A stretch of 22,962 nucleotides of DNA from a virus, in the IMG/VR virus record IMGVR_UViG_3300047300_000302, positions 1 through 22,962 of that record. One strand, 5' to 3'. Under the pieces are notes generated by a model. The model saw only the letters and a program-made list of their open reading frames with translations, was not told the origin of the DNA and did not search any database. How positions within the stretch are numbered: position 1 is the first letter of the stretch; each line of letters begins with the position of its first letter. Below are positions 8,383 to 14,721 of this stretch, in pieces. A program made the translations under genes and the position numbers.

Positions 8383-9099
8383 ATGGCTACTTGGAACCTA
8401 TCACCACAGTATAAAAAGTCTGCTGTTGAGAAGATGTTCTTCTACAAGGACGGCATGATTATCTCAATTGAACAAGGGTTCCGTTGGGCTAACTTTACTG
8501 TAGAATCCGATACTCGTCCCTTAACTGATGACGAGTTAAAAAACGAAGACGGCTACGAGCTAGGCTGCATTGATAACGACGAGTCGTGGGAAATGCAAGA
8601 CATGACTGACGGTTGCTGGCTGGAGATTACCCGGGAAAACGATAAGGTTACAGACGAAGAACTTGAGAAGTTTGAAGCCGCGTGGGAAGAAGATAGCTAT
8701 TCAGGAGTAGAAGAGCTAGGTTGGAGTAATGACGATACCGAGTATTACTACTATGGCCCACTAGAACTTACTAATGAAGATACCGGCGCTGTATACCAAG
8801 GCGAACCCGAAGAAAACATTAGTGTAGGCGGAGTACCTGTTAAAACTGAGGAAGAGCTGAGAGCAGAGTTAGATGATCTAATTGCTAGTATGCCCGAAGT
8901 CCCTGCTGTGGAAGAACCAGAAATGACTGATTGGTTCCCAGTTGATACTAAGCCTGCATACAAAGGCTTCTACGAAGTATTAACTAAAGAATCTATTAAC
9001 TGGCCGTTCCCTAACAAAGCAGAATGGACTGGTAAGAAGTGGGTATTCTTAGACCAAACTGTAACCCAATGGCGTGGCCTTGCAAAGAAACCGGAGTAA
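8383..9099 (+). CDS. acidic hypothetical protein with DUF551-like C-terminus
   Basis: A 238-residue, strongly acidic protein. The C-terminal ~50 residues (TDWFPVDTKPAYKGFYEVLT ... WTGKKWVFLDQTVTQWRGL) follow the pattern of the DUF551 family: a Trp-rich start with KP, GFYEV strand, a W..KKW turn and a final VTQWRGL, common in phage proteins of unknown role. The N-terminal ~180 residues are low-complexity acidic (DDTEYYYYGPLELTNEDT, EEELRAELDDLI) with no recognised domain. The start follows the previous stop by 2 bases with GGAG inside the preceding GAG-TAA; this exact 15-base junction recurs before the next gene. A DNA-mimic or chaperone-like role for the acidic region is possible but unproven. 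Confidence 0.7.
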   Translation: MATWNLSPQYKKSAVEKMFFYKDGMIISIEQGFRWANFTVESDTRPLTDDELKNEDGYELGCIDNDESWEMQDMTDGCWLEITRENDKVTDEELEKFEAAWEEDSYSGVEELGWSNDDTEYYYYGPLELTNEDTGAVYQGEPEENISVGGVPVKTEEELRAELDDLIASMPEVPAVEEPEMTDWFPVDTKPAYKGFYEVLTKESINWPFPNKAEWTGKKWVFLDQTVTQWRGLAKKPE

Positions 9100-9101
9100 A
9101 C

Positions 9102-9314
9102 ATGGCAACAACTCGTAAGAAAAAAGAAACAGTCAACGTGCCAAGCGGCGGTTGGCCTGTAATTAATCAAGGTACTCACTTAACTGTGAAGACATTTGAA
9201 GACGGTCGTACAGAATTAATCTGGGACGATGAAGCATTGGAACGCGAAGTTCGCGAAGCAATTGCTAGTGTAGAAATCCCTACAACACCAAAACGTAAAA
9301 CTAAAGGAAAATAA
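9102..9314 (+). CDS. hypothetical small protein with basic ends (70 aa)
   Basis: Not recognised. N-terminus TTRKKKETVNV and C-terminus PKRKTKGK are lysine-rich and flank a short folded core containing GGWPVINQGTHLTVKTFEDGRTELIWDDEAL, read as a beta hairpin plus an acidic helix. The start is the ATG at 9102, 2 bases after the previous stop, with GGAG in the preceding codons; an earlier in-frame ATG at 9039 lies inside the upstream gene and is unlikely. A nucleic-acid-associated role is suggested only by the basic tails and the histone-like neighbour. Confidence 0.68.
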   Translation: MATTRKKKETVNVPSGGWPVINQGTHLTVKTFEDGRTELIWDDEALEREVREAIASVEIPTTPKRKTKGK

Positions 9315-9315
9315 A

Positions 9316-9501
9316 ATGACAGATCTACAACCACTATTTGATGCATACTTGGCAGAGAACGCAAAGTTTGAAGGTGGCAACAATGCCGCAGGCACTCGTG
9401 CTCGCAAAGCATTAGCAGAACTAGGTAAAGCAGTTAAGGCTCGCCGCAACGAAATTACCGAAACTAAAAACGCACGAGCTGAAGCTAAAGCAAAAGCATA
9501 A
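9316..9501 (+). CDS. histone H1-like small basic protein (Hc1 type)
   Basis: A 61-residue helical protein. The core FEGGNNAAGTRARKALAELGKAVKARRNEI resembles the chlamydial Hc1/bacterial histone H1-like N-terminal domain, in which a GNxAAxxRxR segment precedes a K-rich helix; the end is an Ala/Lys-rich tail (ARAEAKAKA). Such proteins bind DNA non-specifically and compact it. The phage copy lacks the long lysine tail of bacterial H1-like proteins; a separate AAKK-repeat protein is encoded at 17519. ATG follows the previous stop by one base, preceded by AAGGA; the stop overlaps the galE-like ATG (TAATG). Confidence 0.65.
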   Translation: MTDLQPLFDAYLAENAKFEGGNNAAGTRARKALAELGKAVKARRNEITETKNARAEAKAKA

Positions 9502-10487
9502 TGAAAACTGTTATTGTAACAGGTGGATGTGGCTACATTGGTAGCCATGTCGCACGAGCATTTAAGCAACGCGGAGACCGCGTTATTGTTATTGACCGTG
9601 TTAAACGTGACCACACACTAAAGGGTATCGACGGTTATTATATTAGTGACTTTGCATCAGAAGAATCGTTATCAACAATATTTGATTTATCGCCGGATAT
9701 TATTGTTCACTGTGCAGGTACAAGCTTAGTTGGACCGTCAATGACCAATCCCGCAGAGTACTACGAAAACAACATTATCAAGACTATTGCTATGCTAGAT
9801 GTTATCAAAAGCATGGACAAGAAGCCTGTGATTATGTTTAGCAGTAGTGCAAGTGTTTACGGAAACCCTGTTGCATTACCTATTCCTGAGACTGCACCCA
9901 AAGGCCCTATCAGTCCTTACGGCAATACCAAGTACATGACTGAACTAATCCTACGTGACTATTGTTCAGCATACGGCATTAACAGTATTTGTTTCCGTTA
10001 CTTTAACGCCGCAGGTGCAGAACCTTTTAATTACGACCTAGGACAGGAGCCCGGTGCTACACACATTGTTGCCCGTGCGCTAGAAGCTAGTTTAGCAAAT
10101 CGAGCATTTACCATTAACGGGGACGACTACAATACTCCAGACGGAACTTGCATTCGTGACTATGTGCATGTTTGGGATATTGCTATGGCGCACCTTAAGG
10201 GTGCAGATTTTGTTGATAGCATTACTGATGCTAACACTACAGCGGTAGCACTAGTGTTCAATCTAGGATCTAACAAAGGTGTAAGCAATAAGCAAATTGT
10301 TGACTATGTGTATGGACGGTATGGCTTGCCTCATGTGAACTTTGGTCCACGACGTGCTGGTGATCCAGACGAACTAGTTGCTGACCCACATTCGGCACAC
10401 GACTTGTTAAATTGGTATCCAGAACTCAGCGATATCGAAACAATCATTGACTCAGCATATAAATGGTATTCAAGTGGCATTCGATAA
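9501..10487 (+). CDS. galE: UDP-glucose 4-epimerase-like NAD-dependent epimerase
   Basis: A 328-residue extended short-chain dehydrogenase/reductase. The NAD-binding GGCGYIGS lies at 8-15, the catalytic SSSASVYG at 114-121 and the Tyr-x3-Lys pair at Y140/K144 (YGNTK); RYFNAAGA near 165 and the YVHVWDIAMAH segment are typical of GalE. Expected reaction: interconversion of UDP-glucose and UDP-galactose or their N-acetyl forms. Together with the upstream glycosyltransferase and the downstream aminotransferase it suggests a nucleotide-sugar route supplied by the phage. Full length for the family (E. coli GalE 338). Substrate specificity among close SDR epimerases cannot be settled by eye. Confidence 0.85.
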   Translation: MKTVIVTGGCGYIGSHVARAFKQRGDRVIVIDRVKRDHTLKGIDGYYISDFASEESLSTIFDLSPDIIVHCAGTSLVGPSMTNPAEYYENNIIKTIAMLDVIKSMDKKPVIMFSSSASVYGNPVALPIPETAPKGPISPYGNTKYMTELILRDYCSAYGINSICFRYFNAAGAEPFNYDLGQEPGATHIVARALEASLANRAFTINGDDYNTPDGTCIRDYVHVWDIAMAHLKGADFVDSITDANTTAVALVFNLGSNKGVSNKQIVDYVYGRYGLPHVNFGPRRAGDPDELVADPHSAHDLLNWYPELSDIETIIDSAYKWYSSGIR

Positions 10488-11082
10488 AATATTAAAATTT
10501 GAACAAGCATTAGCAGAGTATACGGGTGCTCCTTATGCTATTATGACAGACTGTTGCACACACGCTATTGAGATGTGCTTGCGTTACGATAAGACCAGTG
10601 CGTGTACATTTACTCCGTACACTTACTTGAGCGTTCCAATGACTATGCACAAGCTAGGTATTATGTATAGCTACTATCCAGATCACTTAGAGCATAGACA
10701 GCATTGGGTAGGTGAGTACAAGTTTGAATTTACCCGCATCTGGGATAGTGCTAGACGATTGGAAAAGAATATGTACCGCGAAGGCCAGATGCAATGTCTA
10801 AGCTTTGGACACGGTAAGCCATTGCATATCGGACGTGGTGGTGCTATTCTATTAGACGACAAAAAGGCCTATGATGAAATTATTCGTATGCGCTACGATG
10901 GGCGTGACTTAAACATCGCTCCCTGGCAGGAACAAAAAACGTTCCGAGTAGGCTATCACTACAAACCAACCATTGAAGAAGCAGAGTTAGGTATCGCACT
11001 ACTAGAAGGTCTAAAGGAAAATCCCAAGGAACCTGTATTTGTAGAGTACCCAGACTTGCGTTTAATTAGTATTGTAGATTGA
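10474..11082 (+). CDS. shortened DegT/DnrJ/EryC1/StrS-type aminotransferase
   Basis: A PLP fold type I protein of about 202 residues from the chosen GTG at 10474, which gives a 14-base overlap with galE; a TTG at 10447 would add nine residues. FEQALAEYTGAPYAIMTDCCTHAIEMCLR matches the N-terminal region of sugar aminotransferases. SFGHGKPLHIGRGGAIL aligns with SFHxTKxLxxGEGG of the family, putting the PLP-binding lysine at the K of GKP. The PLP-domain end GYHYKPTIEEAELGIALLE matches GYNYRMTELQAAxGLAQLE. The usual C-terminal ~150 residues are absent, and the gene stops inside a 21-base tail-to-tail overlap with the minus-strand ligase. It may be a natural compact form or a truncated copy. Confidence 0.68.
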   Translation: MAFDKILKFEQALAEYTGAPYAIMTDCCTHAIEMCLRYDKTSACTFTPYTYLSVPMTMHKLGIMYSYYPDHLEHRQHWVGEYKFEFTRIWDSARRLEKNMYREGQMQCLSFGHGKPLHIGRGGAILLDDKKAYDEIIRMRYDGRDLNIAPWQEQKTFRVGYHYKPTIEEAELGIALLEGLKENPKEPVFVEYPDLRLISIVD

Positions 11083-12147
11083 CTTTAACAAAGATCTAGA
11101 AACCTTGCCCGTTGCATTTAGTGGGATAGCATCCACAGCTTCTACTAACGCAGGGCGGCAATGGTTTCCTAGAGTCTTAAGGAAGTCTGTAATAGCATCG
11201 GCAGTACATGTGCCAACGTATACACAATTAACTGAGCTATTGCCAAATACTGCACATTGCTCTAGGCCTGGTATGTTTTCTAGTAATTGCTTTTCTAGGC
11301 TTCCGGGATTTAACTTTAGCCCACGTACATTGATTTGATCTACAGCCCGACCAAGTATGCGATAGTATCCTGCAGAATCTTGTTCTGCTAGGTCACCAGT
11401 ATCAAACCATTGATTGTTAGTTGTAGGGCCACAGATGTGTAAACAATTGTCAACTACCCGTGCGTTAACACCGCTAGGTAAACCAACTGTACCAATACGT
11501 TGCTCGCCATATAAAGGATTAGTAAAACAATGACTCATAGCTTCTGTCATGCCGAATGCTTCTATCACAGGTACTGAATACTTGTCTTTTAATTTGTTGT
11601 ACAAACTGTCACTTAACGGTGCGCTAGCAGACCTAATGAACCTCAAATCCTGCAGATCCATGTTACTTATTGCGCCTAGTATGTCGGGTATAGCTGTTAC
11701 AAACGTAGGAGCATAATCGGGAAGTTTTCTTAGTTCTTTTGCAGTTAAGTAGTTGGTTTCACATCCTGCTAGCTGTGTTGCCCAATAGAATCCTTGTCCA
11801 TGGGCGTGCCACAAATTCATAACACTCACATATCTATCATTAGGAGACAACTTATAAACATCGCAAATTGTTTTGGCCATATGATCTAGTTGTTCTTGGC
11901 TAAAACTACAAAACTTACTATCGCCTGTTGTGCCACTTGTGTACCATAGCACTCGCTCATTGTGATACTCTGCACCGTCCCGGAACTTTTCTTCTGTATC
12001 AGTTATCAACAAACTCCAATCAGAGTTTTCTAGTAGATAACGGTTACGGGATTCGGTTGCATTTGGATTCAGAATCATTATGCTATATTCATTTAAGCGA
12101 GGAATATAATCATGTGGATTACTTACACATAGAACAGCACGGCGCAT
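11062..12147 (-). CDS. compact AMP-forming acyl/aryl ligase (ANL superfamily)
   Basis: The only gene on the minus strand; 361 residues. All core adenylation motifs are present: A3 YTSGTTGDSK (69-78, phosphate loop), A5 FGMTEA (198-203), A7 DTGD (249-252), A8 hinge GRAVDQINVRGLKLNPGSLE (266-285) and A10 with the catalytic lysine K348 (NATGKVSR). It would activate a carboxylic acid with ATP to an acyl-AMP, then a thioester or other acyl product. It is about 100-150 residues shorter than usual at the N-terminus, similar in size to short MenE-like ligases. Substrate unknown. Start ATG (12145-12147) has AAGG upstream and a late-like promoter at 12178-12185. Convergent with the aminotransferase gene, it looks like a separately acquired unit. 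Confidence 0.82.
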   Translation of the reverse strand: MRRAVLCVSNPHDYIPRLNEYSIMILNPNATESRNRYLLENSDWSLLITDTEEKFRDGAEYHNERVLWYTSGTTGDSKFCSFSQEQLDHMAKTICDVYKLSPNDRYVSVMNLWHAHGQGFYWATQLAGCETNYLTAKELRKLPDYAPTFVTAIPDILGAISNMDLQDLRFIRSASAPLSDSLYNKLKDKYSVPVIEAFGMTEAMSHCFTNPLYGEQRIGTVGLPSGVNARVVDNCLHICGPTTNNQWFDTGDLAEQDSAGYYRILGRAVDQINVRGLKLNPGSLEKQLLENIPGLEQCAVFGNSSVNCVYVGTCTADAITDFLKTLGNHCRPALVEAVDAIPLNATGKVSRSLLKSIYNTN

Positions 12148-12177
12148 TGGACAAACCTTATGGATGAATTTGTTGAG

Positions 12178-12185
12178 TATTTATT
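12178..12185 (-). promoter_or_regulatory. possible late promoter for the minus-strand ligase
   Basis: On the minus strand this reads AATAAATA followed by CTC, matching the T4 late promoter core TATAAATA at 7 of 8 positions. It lies about 31 bases before the ligase ATG, leaving room for an AAGG ribosome site. A match of this quality is expected by chance several times in a window this size, so position is the main support. Confidence 0.4.
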
Positions 12186-12212
12186 GACATGTAGGTCTAA
12201 ATACTATACAAT
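12184..12212 (+). promoter_or_regulatory. sigma70-type promoter for folE, with embedded GGTCTAAATAC element
   Basis: TTGACA (12184-12189), 17 bases, then TACAAT (12207-12212): a near-consensus promoter in the 105-base divergent gap. The spacer holds GGTCTAAATAC (12194-12204), as in the clamp promoter. Predicted start of transcription is near 12219, one base before an in-frame ATG at 12220. The gap 12148-12252 also carries the minus-strand promoter candidate and the folE ribosome site; nothing else was seen in it. Confidence 0.75.
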
Positions 12213-12241
12213 CAACAAAATGACATCCACGTCATTAACTC

Positions 12242-12246
12242 GGAGA
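12242..12246 (+). promoter_or_regulatory. ribosome binding site supporting a TTG start for folE
   Basis: GGAGA is followed after 6 bases by an in-frame TTG at 12253, which is proper spacing for initiation. It decides between this start and the ATG at 12220, which has no ribosome site but would be used on a leaderless transcript. Confidence 0.6.
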
Positions 12247-12252
12247 AATAAA

Positions 12253-12999
12253 TTGACAGATAAAAAAGAAACAGGATTAGACGCCATGGCAGGCGACGGC
12301 GGCTACGGACTAGCTAAAACGTGCGATCACCTTCGCTTTAAATTTAAACGTGACGGAAAACGTTTTTGGGCAGGAGATAACGTCAGTGAGTACATCACTG
12401 AAGAAATGAAAGAGCAACTAATTGACGAAGCCACAACAGCGTTTGAGGGTGTACTAGACGCACTACTAATTGATAGAGAAAATGATCCGAACTCAAAAGG
12501 CACAGCTCGCCGTCTTGCAAAAATGTACTACAACGAAATCATGGCGGGCCGATACGAACCTACGCCTAATGCGACAGCTTTTCCGAATGATACAGAAGGC
12601 AAGTACGAAGGGATGTTGGTTGTGCGTAGCGAGCTTAAGAGCATGTGTAGCCATCACCACCAACCTGTTTCGGGCGTTGCGTATATCGGAATCATTGCTG
12701 GTCCGAAACTTATTGGTCTTAGTAAATACACCCGGATTGCACAGTGGTGTGCCCGCCGCGGAACACTTCAGGAAGAACTCTGTATGGACATTGCTCGTGA
12801 AATCGAATTCGCCACTGGTTCAAAAGATGTTGCCGTTTATATTCAAGCTACCCACGGATGTTGTGAGAATCGCGGCATTATGGCACATTCTAGCCTCACA
12901 CAAACTACGGTTCTAAAGGGTGCATTCCAAACGGATCAAAGTACTAAGAAAGAGTTCTTTGATAACATTAAGCTACAACAGGAATTCGCCCCTCGTTGA
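12253..12999 (+). CDS. folE: GTP cyclohydrolase I
   Basis: A 248-residue enzyme from the TTG start (a leaderless ATG at 12220 would add 11 residues). Converts GTP to 7,8-dihydroneopterin triphosphate and formate, the first step of folate and of 7-deazaguanine synthesis. Zinc ligands are recognisable: C132 and H135 in CSHH (family CEHH), and C203 in HGC. Other family blocks: ARRLAKMY near 85-92, IGLSKYTRIAQWCARRGTLQEEL at 154-176, and the C-terminal THGCCENRGIMAHSS for HxCMxxRGV. The first ~50 residues, rich in Gly and charged, exceed the core. In this window it feeds QueD and QueE; a link to the DpdA-like protein makes a DNA-modification role more likely than folate supply. Confidence 0.92.
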   Translation: MTDKKETGLDAMAGDGGYGLAKTCDHLRFKFKRDGKRFWAGDNVSEYITEEMKEQLIDEATTAFEGVLDALLIDRENDPNSKGTARRLAKMYYNEIMAGRYEPTPNATAFPNDTEGKYEGMLVVRSELKSMCSHHHQPVSGVAYIGIIAGPKLIGLSKYTRIAQWCARRGTLQEELCMDIAREIEFATGSKDVAVYIQATHGCCENRGIMAHSSLTQTTVLKGAFQTDQSTKKEFFDNIKLQQEFAPR

Positions 13000-13024
13000 C
13001 CCTAAAAGACAAGAGTGCTACAAT
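12996..13024 (+). promoter_or_regulatory. sigma70 extended -10 promoter for the alpha/beta hydrolase gene
   Basis: TTGACC (12996-13001), a 17-base spacer ending in TGC, and TACAAT (13019-13024). The -35 box overlaps the folE stop codon. The ATG at 13030 begins only 5 bases after the -10 box, so transcription should start at or near the A of the ATG and no ribosome site is present in between. Confidence 0.72.
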
Positions 13025-13029
13025 AAAGT

Positions 13030-13791
13030 ATGAAACAATTACTTGTAACACTTTTGTTTGCTTGCACAACATCTGCGTTTTGCGATGAAGTAATACAGAT
13101 TCCCTCTCCAGAGACGGGATGGTTTTCTTCATCTGCCAAGACCGATGTTGTCTTTTGGGGAAACGAAAACGCAAAGGGGACGGTTTTGTTCTTACCCGGA
13201 GGCGAAGGTACATTTAACATTAGCATTGCTTCCCAACGGGAAACTGCTTATAAAATTGGTGTTGTTGGTGCATTGATAGATATACCATCGTGGAACTCTG
13301 CTGCTGTTAACAGTCCTTATGGACTAGGGATGGGAAATGTAGGGGCACGACACACTACCGGCCACCTAGATAGGGTTATTAGTGCAATACAAACAATAAA
13401 AGAAAAAACAAACAACAAGCCAGTCTGGATACACGGGCATAGCAATGGGTCTGTATCTGCGTTTGCTACATATTCAAGATTACAAAAACTAGGACAAGAA
13501 AATCTTATTGCGGGTGTTATTGTGTCAGGCAGTAGAGACATCGTAGAAATCCCTAAAGAAATTAAAGTTCCTGTGTTATTTGTGCATCACACAAACGATA
13601 TGTGCATGGAAACTTCATTGCATGGCGCTATGCGAAACTTCGATACTGCAAAGTCTAGAACTTCTAGTCGTATTGAATTCGTATCAATTAGCGATAACCC
13701 AACTGGCGGCGGTTGCAGAAGCGGTAGTCATATGTTCTATGGTTCCCGCCCTTACCTAACAAAAGCTATTAACAATTTTATAAACCAATGA
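13030..13791 (+). CDS. exported alpha/beta hydrolase
   Basis: A 253-residue protein with a clear Sec signal peptide: MKQ, hydrophobic LLVTLLFACTTSAF, predicted cleavage before D19 or nearby (the C at 18 follows a weak lipobox, SAFC, so a lipoprotein is possible but less likely). The mature part has an alpha/beta hydrolase layout: oxyanion region LPGGEG at 55-60, nucleophile elbow GHSNG with Ser138, acid Asp190 (HHTND) and His234 (SGSHMF). Esterase, lipase or peptidase activity is expected in the periplasm or outside. Four cysteines in the mature region could form disulfides. Its own promoter and lack of an obvious ribosome site set it apart; it interrupts folE and queD, looks host-derived, and might act on the envelope. 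Confidence 0.82.
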   Translation: MKQLLVTLLFACTTSAFCDEVIQIPSPETGWFSSSAKTDVVFWGNENAKGTVLFLPGGEGTFNISIASQRETAYKIGVVGALIDIPSWNSAAVNSPYGLGMGNVGARHTTGHLDRVISAIQTIKEKTNNKPVWIHGHSNGSVSAFATYSRLQKLGQENLIAGVIVSGSRDIVEIPKEIKVPVLFVHHTNDMCMETSLHGAMRNFDTAKSRTSSRIEFVSISDNPTGGGCRSGSHMFYGSRPYLTKAINNFINQ

Positions 13792-14108
13792 TTGCATTAC
13801 CACCTGGCGTTACTGTTAACTACTTTGTTGCAATTGAAATAGATAAGCTCACCGACGACATGGTTGAGTGGTTCCGAATGATTGGTGGTGAAGTTAGTTA
13901 CAAATCAGATTGGGACCGAAAAGGTCGAGAAACCACAAAGCCACTAGTAAAGTACGGCAAAGGCAAGCAAAGCTACTATCGTCAAGACGGATCCGGCGGA
14001 GTACGACTAAACTTCCACGGTGACGATGCTAGCACCGCAAGCGTATTCATTGTTAAATTCTTTGAGCACGTTCAACAACACAACCTAAACGAGAAACACT
14101 ATGTCTAA
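13788..14108 (+). CDS. hypothetical phage protein (106 aa)
   Basis: Not recognised. Beta-alpha-beta pattern: VNYFVAIEIDKLTDDMVEWFRMIGGEV at the start, a basic middle (DRKGRETTKPLVKYGKGKQSYYR) and DASTASVFIVKFFEHVQQHN at the end. The first 20 residues are hydrophobic but interrupted by charges, so no membrane span. The start overlaps the hydrolase stop by 4 bases (ATGA) and its end overlaps the phosphoribosyltransferase by 8 bases, so it is translated as part of that operon. No motif to assign a function. Confidence 0.7.
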   Translation: MIALPPGVTVNYFVAIEIDKLTDDMVEWFRMIGGEVSYKSDWDRKGRETTKPLVKYGKGKQSYYRQDGSGGVRLNFHGDDASTASVFIVKFFEHVQQHNLNEKHYV

Positions 14109-14631
14109 AAAAGTCTACTACACACAGCAAGATATCGAAGGGTACCTGCACAATGTTATCCGCGGGATGGTTGCAGACAACTGGCGTCCTGACTACATTG
14201 TTGGTCTAACTCGCGGTGGTCTTATCCCTGCCACAATGCTTAGTCACTACATGAATGTGCCCATGCATACACTTAACGTTCGCCTACGCGATGGTGTAGA
14301 TGATGGCAGTGAAAGCAACTTGTGGATGGCAGAAGATGCCTTTGGCTACGATGATGGTGGTACACAAATCGTCAAGCGCCACAACATTTTAATCATCGAC
14401 GATATCAATGATCAAGGGTCTACTATTAACTGGATTATCAAAGACTGGCAAAGCGGTTGCTTGCCCAACGATCCAGCATGGCAAGACGTATGGGGTGCTA
14501 ACGTTCGTGTAGCAGTCCTTATTAACAACGAAGCAAGTTCATTTAAAGATGTAAGCTACGTTGGACACAGCATTAACAAGGCAGAACAACCCGAGTGGTG
14601 TGTTTTTCCTTGGGAAAACTGGTGGGCATAA
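14101..14631 (+). CDS. phosphoribosyltransferase (PRTase type I)
   Basis: A 176-residue protein with the PRPP-binding signature ILIIDDINDQGST at 96-108, including the two acidic residues and the DxGST loop, and the earlier PPi-loop region VGLTRGGLIPA at 34-44. These make it a purine-type PRTase close to the Gpt/Hpt group. The C-terminal VFPWENWWA is typical of xanthine-guanine PRTases. It could salvage guanine released when DpdA exchanges bases, or handle a 7-deazaguanine base; both are inferences from the neighbouring genes. It overlaps the upstream gene by 8 bases and ends just before a promoter region. Confidence 0.82.
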   Translation: MSKKVYYTQQDIEGYLHNVIRGMVADNWRPDYIVGLTRGGLIPATMLSHYMNVPMHTLNVRLRDGVDDGSESNLWMAEDAFGYDDGGTQIVKRHNILIIDDINDQGSTINWIIKDWQSGCLPNDPAWQDVWGANVRVAVLINNEASSFKDVSYVGHSINKAEQPEWCVFPWENWWA

Positions 14632-14634
14632 ATA
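14627..14634 (+). promoter_or_regulatory. possible late promoter upstream of queD
   Basis: CATAAATA followed by CTTG, 7 of 8 matches to the T4 late core, overlapping the stop of the phosphoribosyltransferase gene. It begins the 90-base gap 14632-14721, which otherwise holds an extended -10 box and the queD ribosome site; no convincing terminator hairpin was seen. Confidence 0.35.
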
Positions 14635-14693
14635 CTTGTCTACCTCAGCGGCCTTTCTGGCATTCATCCCGCTATACAAATTCTGCAAGCCTA

Positions 14694-14714
14694 TGCTAAA
14701 ATTTAACATAGGAG
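14694..14714 (+). promoter_or_regulatory. extended -10 promoter candidate and ribosome site for queD
   Basis: TGC-TAAAAT (14694-14702) has the form of an extended -10 box, with no good -35 at 17 bases. It is followed by AGGAG (14710-14714) 7 bases before the ATG at 14722, the strongest ribosome site in this block. The promoter call is tentative; the ribosome site is convincing. Confidence 0.5.
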
Positions 14715-14721
14715 AAAAAGC

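Noticed and set aside
9216-9614. 132-codon minus-strand open frame
   Set aside because: Opposite the Hc1-like and epimerase genes; composition (Ala/Ser-rich) is the expected shadow of Lys/Ala codons.
10447-10473. TTG start for the aminotransferase
   Set aside because: Would extend the overlap with galE to 41 bases; the GTG at 10474 gives the same 14-base type of overlap as at dpdA. The choice is not certain.
14651-14665. Possible terminator hairpin GGCCTTTCTGGC after the phosphoribosyltransferase gene
   Set aside because: Stem of only three to four pairs and no T-run.
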